DNA of 8,210 nt from an uncultured Atopobiaceae bacterium (GTDB taxonomy: Bacteria; Actinomycetota; Coriobacteriia; Coriobacteriales; Atopobiaceae): NCBI GenBank assembly GCA_947581665.1, contig CANPVI010000061.1, positions 1-8,210 on the forward strand, given 5' to 3'. The position numbers were made by a program, and so were the translations under genes. The notes beneath the pieces are model-generated. The model did no database searches and was not told the DNA's origin. It saw only the letters and a list, made by a program, of their open reading frames with translations. Shown in pieces: positions 6,283 through 8,210 of this stretch. Numbering within the stretch: the stretch's first letter is position 1; each line of letters starts with the position of its first letter.

Positions 6283-6289
6283 CCCTCCT
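6283..6289 (-). promoter_or_regulatory. Shine-Dalgarno AGGAGGG overlapping the larE stop codon
   Basis: The site begins at the last base of the larE TGA and lies 8 nt before the ATG at 6274. It decides the start of the downstream membrane protein gene and implies that ribosomes finishing larE can restart there. Confidence 0.65.
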
Positions 6290-7131
6290 CACGCTCCCTG
6301 CGAGGGATTATCGCCCAGCGGCGCATCCCAGGAGCCCGAGGCGAAGCCGGCGAGATCGAGGGTCACGCGAGAGAAGCCGAGGGCGCGGAGCGCGCGGTCG
6401 ACGTCCGCGGCGTGCCCGCCCTCCAAAAGGAGGCCGAACTCCTCGGGAAGGAGCTCGATGCGCGCGAGCTCCCCCTCCACGCGCACGCGCACCTGCGTCG
6501 CGCCAAGCTCGCGGAGGATCCGCTCGGCCTCCCCCACCCGCTCGAGGCCCTCCGGAGTGAGGGTGGTGCCATAGGGAAAGCGGGTGGCGAGGCAGGCGGC
6601 GGCGGGCTTGTCCCACGCCTCAAGGTCGAGTTCCCGTGCGAGCGCGCGCACGTCGGGCTTCGTCAATCCCGCGTCTGCGAGGGGGCTCGCGAACCCGAGC
6701 TCCTCGAGCGCGCGAATGCCGGGACGATAGGCGTTACCCGACACGTCATCGGCATTGGTGCCATCGGCAAAGACGACGCAGCCTCGCGCCCTCGCCGCCT
6801 CCACGAGCCCGCCCATGATCGATCGCTTGCACCAATAGCAGCGGTCCTTGGGATTTCCCGACAGCCCTTCGACGGAAAAGGGGTCGAATGCGAGTACGAG
6901 ATGCTCGATGTCCCTCGCCTCGCAAAACGCGCGCGCCTCGTCCACGTCCTCTTCGGGCACGAAGGCAGAGGCCGCGGTGACGGCGAGGACGCCCTCACCG
7001 AGCACGCGATGCGCCATTTCCAAAAGGAGCGTCGAATCGACGCCGGCCGAGAAGGCCACGGCCAAACGCCCGCGCTCCCCCAGCTCCCGGAGAAGCCTCT
7101 CAAGCTTGCTGCGAGCGTCAGCGACTTTCAT
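6289..7131 (-). CDS. larE: LarE, ATP-dependent sulfur transferase for nickel-pincer cofactor
   Basis: LarE adenylates the carboxylates of the pyridinium precursor made by LarB and inserts sulfur, before LarC adds nickel, giving the cofactor of lactate racemase LarA and relatives. The 280-residue protein has the PP-loop ATP-binding motif AFSAGVDSTLLL (26-37), with Ala29 where Gly is more usual. It also has NPKDRCYWCKRSI (Cys98, Cys101), FADGTNADD (121-129), YRPGIRALEELG (135-146), and KPAAACLATRFPYGTTLTPEGLERV with Cys180. The C-terminal region (RVRVEGELARIELLPEEF) is typical. The three cysteines at 98, 101 and 180 resemble the set said to hold an iron-sulfur cluster in catalytic LarE proteins. 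The ATG at 7131 has AGGAG with good spacing. It lies 91 bp after nrdG on the same strand and just before a membrane protein gene. No larA, larB or larC is in the window. Confidence 0.93.
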   Translation of the reverse strand: MKVADARSKLERLLRELGERGRLAVAFSAGVDSTLLLEMAHRVLGEGVLAVTAASAFVPEEDVDEARAFCEARDIEHLVLAFDPFSVEGLSGNPKDRCYWCKRSIMGGLVEAARARGCVVFADGTNADDVSGNAYRPGIRALEELGFASPLADAGLTKPDVRALARELDLEAWDKPAAACLATRFPYGTTLTPEGLERVGEAERILRELGATQVRVRVEGELARIELLPEEFGLLLEGGHAADVDRALRALGFSRVTLDLAGFASGSWDAPLGDNPSQGA

Positions 7132-7222
7132 GGCATCTCCTAGCTTTTAGGTTGGTTTTATCAGGGAACCTCGTACGAGCACGCCATTCGGTGCCTGTGG
7201 AAGGCGCGCGACGGCGCGGGCG
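7132..7222 (-). promoter_or_regulatory. nrdG-larE spacer
   Basis: This 91-bp gap contains a perfect 10-bp palindrome, CTCGTACGAG (7170-7179), and, on the minus strand, an AT-rich stretch TGATAAAACC about 20 nt before the larE Shine-Dalgarno that could be a -10 region. No convincing terminator is seen, so larE may be read both from its own promoter and through from nrdG. Confidence 0.35.
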
Positions 7223-7804
7223 CTAGGCGATGGCGGGCTTCACAGTGGAGCTCACCCAGCCATCCATGCCGCGCTTTGCGAAGACCGGATCGTCAGACCA
7301 CTCGACGACGCTTCCCGCCTCAAAGGAGGCCGGCACGTCGATCACGCGCTGGTTCGAGGAGCCGTGGAAGCGAAGCGTGATGTCGTGGAGCTCGTCCACG
7401 TACGGCCCGTCCACGAGCACGTCGATGAGCTCGAGGAGCTCGCGAGGCGAAGGGTCGCAGCCATCGCCCGCGAGAAGCTCCTCCCAGGTGAATCCGCTGA
7501 AGACCCACACGTCCTTATCCGGGAGCTCCTCGCGCACGCGCGTGAGGAGCGCGAGGAGCGCGCCACGATTCTCGGGTTCCATGGGCTCGCCGCCGAGCAG
7601 CGAGAGGCCGGCGACATAGCCCGGGCGAAGCGAATCGATGATCTCGTCCCCCACCTCGGGCGTGAAGTCGTAGCCGTAGCCGAAATCCCACGCCACGAGG
7701 TTGAAGCACCCCGGGCACCTGCGTCGGCATCCTGAGACGAAGAGGCTCGTACGCACGCCCGTCCCGTTCGCGATGTCGCACTGTTTGATTTCGGCGTAGC
7801 GCAT
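7223..7804 (-). CDS. nrdG: Anaerobic ribonucleotide reductase activating protein (radical SAM)
   Basis: NrdG uses a [4Fe-4S] cluster and S-adenosylmethionine to create the glycyl radical on NrdD, switching on class III ribonucleotide reductase when oxygen is absent. The 193-residue protein has the radical SAM motif CX3CX2C at Cys26, Cys30 and Cys33 (GCRRRCPGCFN), with the NrdG/PflA-type opening NGTGVRTSLFVSGC before it. LSLLGGEP (67-74) is the SAM-binding GGE motif, and DVLVDGPYVDEL and SSNQRVIDVPASF are NrdG blocks. After the last family block about 25 residues remain (SDDPVFAKRGMDGWVSSTVKPAIA), longer than in E. coli NrdG. The ATG at 7804 follows GGGGAG by 4 nt; the longer frame to 7930 would run into the nrdD stop and through a hairpin, so it was not used. 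nrdD lies 109 bp upstream. Confidence 0.95.
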   Translation of the reverse strand: MRYAEIKQCDIANGTGVRTSLFVSGCRRRCPGCFNLVAWDFGYGYDFTPEVGDEIIDSLRPGYVAGLSLLGGEPMEPENRGALLALLTRVREELPDKDVWVFSGFTWEELLAGDGCDPSPRELLELIDVLVDGPYVDELHDITLRFHGSSNQRVIDVPASFEAGSVVEWSDDPVFAKRGMDGWVSSTVKPAIA

Positions 7805-7870
7805 GGCTCTCCCCGGGGATCGAGATGGAAGATTTGGAAACTGCGCCCTCCCACGGGCACACGACACAGC

Positions 7871-7905
7871 TCGGGCCTCGAGTGCCGGACGCGCTCGAGG
7901 CCCGA
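7871..7905 (-). promoter_or_regulatory. Perfect 12-bp hairpin between nrdD and nrdG
   Basis: TCGGGCCTCGAG and CTCGAGGCCCGA are perfectly complementary around an 11-nt loop. The hairpin starts 8 nt after the nrdD stop and ends 66 nt before the nrdG start. No U tract follows on the minus strand (GCTGTGTCG), so it is not a standard terminator. It may protect the 3' end of nrdD mRNA, set the NrdD:NrdG ratio, or be a protein-binding palindrome. Confidence 0.6.
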
Positions 7906-7913
7906 AGGAGCGC

Positions 7914-8210
7914 CTAGAGGTGAAGGACACGGTCGCGTATTTCCTCGGTGCGACCCTGGTTCCAGAACTGCGTGCCGATGTAGCCGCAGGTGCGGCGCGC
8001 GACGTTCAGCTTGGCCTGGTCGCGGTTGCCGCAGTGCGGACACTCCCACACGAGCTTGCCGTCGTCCTCGACGATTTGGATCTCGCCGTCAAAGCCGCAC
8101 ACCTGGCAATAATCGCTCTTGGTGTTGAGCTCGGCGTACATGATGTTGTCGTAGATGAAGCGCAGCACGCTCATCACGGCCTCGAGGTTGTCCTGCATGT
8201 CGGGCACCTC
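7914..8210 (-). CDS. nrdD: Anaerobic ribonucleoside-triphosphate reductase, C-terminal end only
   Basis: Only the last 98 residues are in the window; the gene continues past the right edge. NrdD reduces ribonucleoside triphosphates to deoxyribonucleotides under anaerobic conditions. The visible part holds the C-terminal zinc site, YCQVCG and ECPHCG (two CxxC pairs, 23 residues apart). The glycyl-radical motif RRTCGYIGTQFWNQGRTEEIRDRV follows, where the Gly after the Cys should carry the radical; in E. coli the equivalent stretch is RVCGY. Upstream of the zinc site, IYDNIMYAELNTKSDYCQVCG matches the family. The protein ends in RVLHL shortly after the motif, as usual. nrdG, its activase, follows on the same strand, which supports the call. 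Confidence 0.95.
   Translation of the reverse strand, partial: EVPDMQDNLEAVMSVLRFIYDNIMYAELNTKSDYCQVCGFDGEIQIVEDDGKLVWECPHCGNRDQAKLNVARRTCGYIGTQFWNQGRTEEIRDRVLHL

Noticed and set aside
7805..7930. A longer NrdG starting at 7930
   Set aside because: The extension overlaps the nrdD stop and the 12-bp hairpin and is Arg/Pro/Ser-rich; the ATG at 7804 has a good ribosome site and begins with typical NrdG sequence.

Overview
The window is high-GC DNA of strictly bacterial type. Gene content points to an anaerobic, Gram-positive actinobacterium, most plausibly Coriobacteriia (Olsenella/Collinsella/Eggerthella relatives). The clues are an oxygen-sensitive class III ribonucleotide reductase (NrdD/NrdG), a Tat-type lipoprotein solute-binding protein, LarE, and a single-ORF IS3-type transposase. 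The placement is inference from gene content and composition, not from a search.

Layout. (1) Bases 1-1750 hold an IS3-like insertion sequence with one 542-residue transposase gene on the minus strand. The ends resolve to an element at 30-1731 with imperfect 21-bp terminal inverted repeats and a CGG target duplication. Removing the element and one CGG restores a perfect hairpin with 19-nt arms and a 7-nt loop, so the IS appears to have jumped into a palindrome. (2) Bases 1751-2078 carry no gene; they hold REP-like hairpin repeats with CCAGC/GCTGG arms and a strong hairpin that may be a terminator. (3) Bases 2079-4316 (minus) are a two-gene unit: a four-helix membrane protein of unknown function, then, 3 nt later, a family 5 (peptide/nickel type) ABC solute-binding lipoprotein with a His-rich C-terminal motif. 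No permease or ATPase gene is visible. (4) A divergent spacer (4317-4568) separates this from a plus-strand pair: a single-domain rhodanese and a YgjP-type (DUF45) zinc metallopeptidase. (5) The peptidase gene meets a minus-strand gene tail to tail, the two stop codons sharing CTAG. The minus-strand run, read from the right edge, is nrdD (3' end only), nrdG, larE and a membrane protein of unknown function.

How the genes fit together. NrdD makes deoxyribonucleotides without oxygen and NrdG installs its glycyl radical; they form the usual pair, here separated by a perfect 12-bp hairpin. LarE is a sulfur-insertion enzyme for the nickel-pincer cofactor of lactate racemase and related enzymes. Its cysteine pattern (CxxC plus one distal Cys) resembles the iron-sulfur, catalytic kind of LarE rather than the sacrificial one. 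Its translation appears coupled to the unknown membrane protein downstream. The solute-binding protein could supply nickel, but that link is speculative. I found no CRISPR array, tRNA, rRNA or defence system, and no convincing undescribed system. The most distinctive signals are the IS inside a palindrome, the adjoining REP-like hairpins, the LarE cysteine pattern and the LarE-membrane protein coupling.
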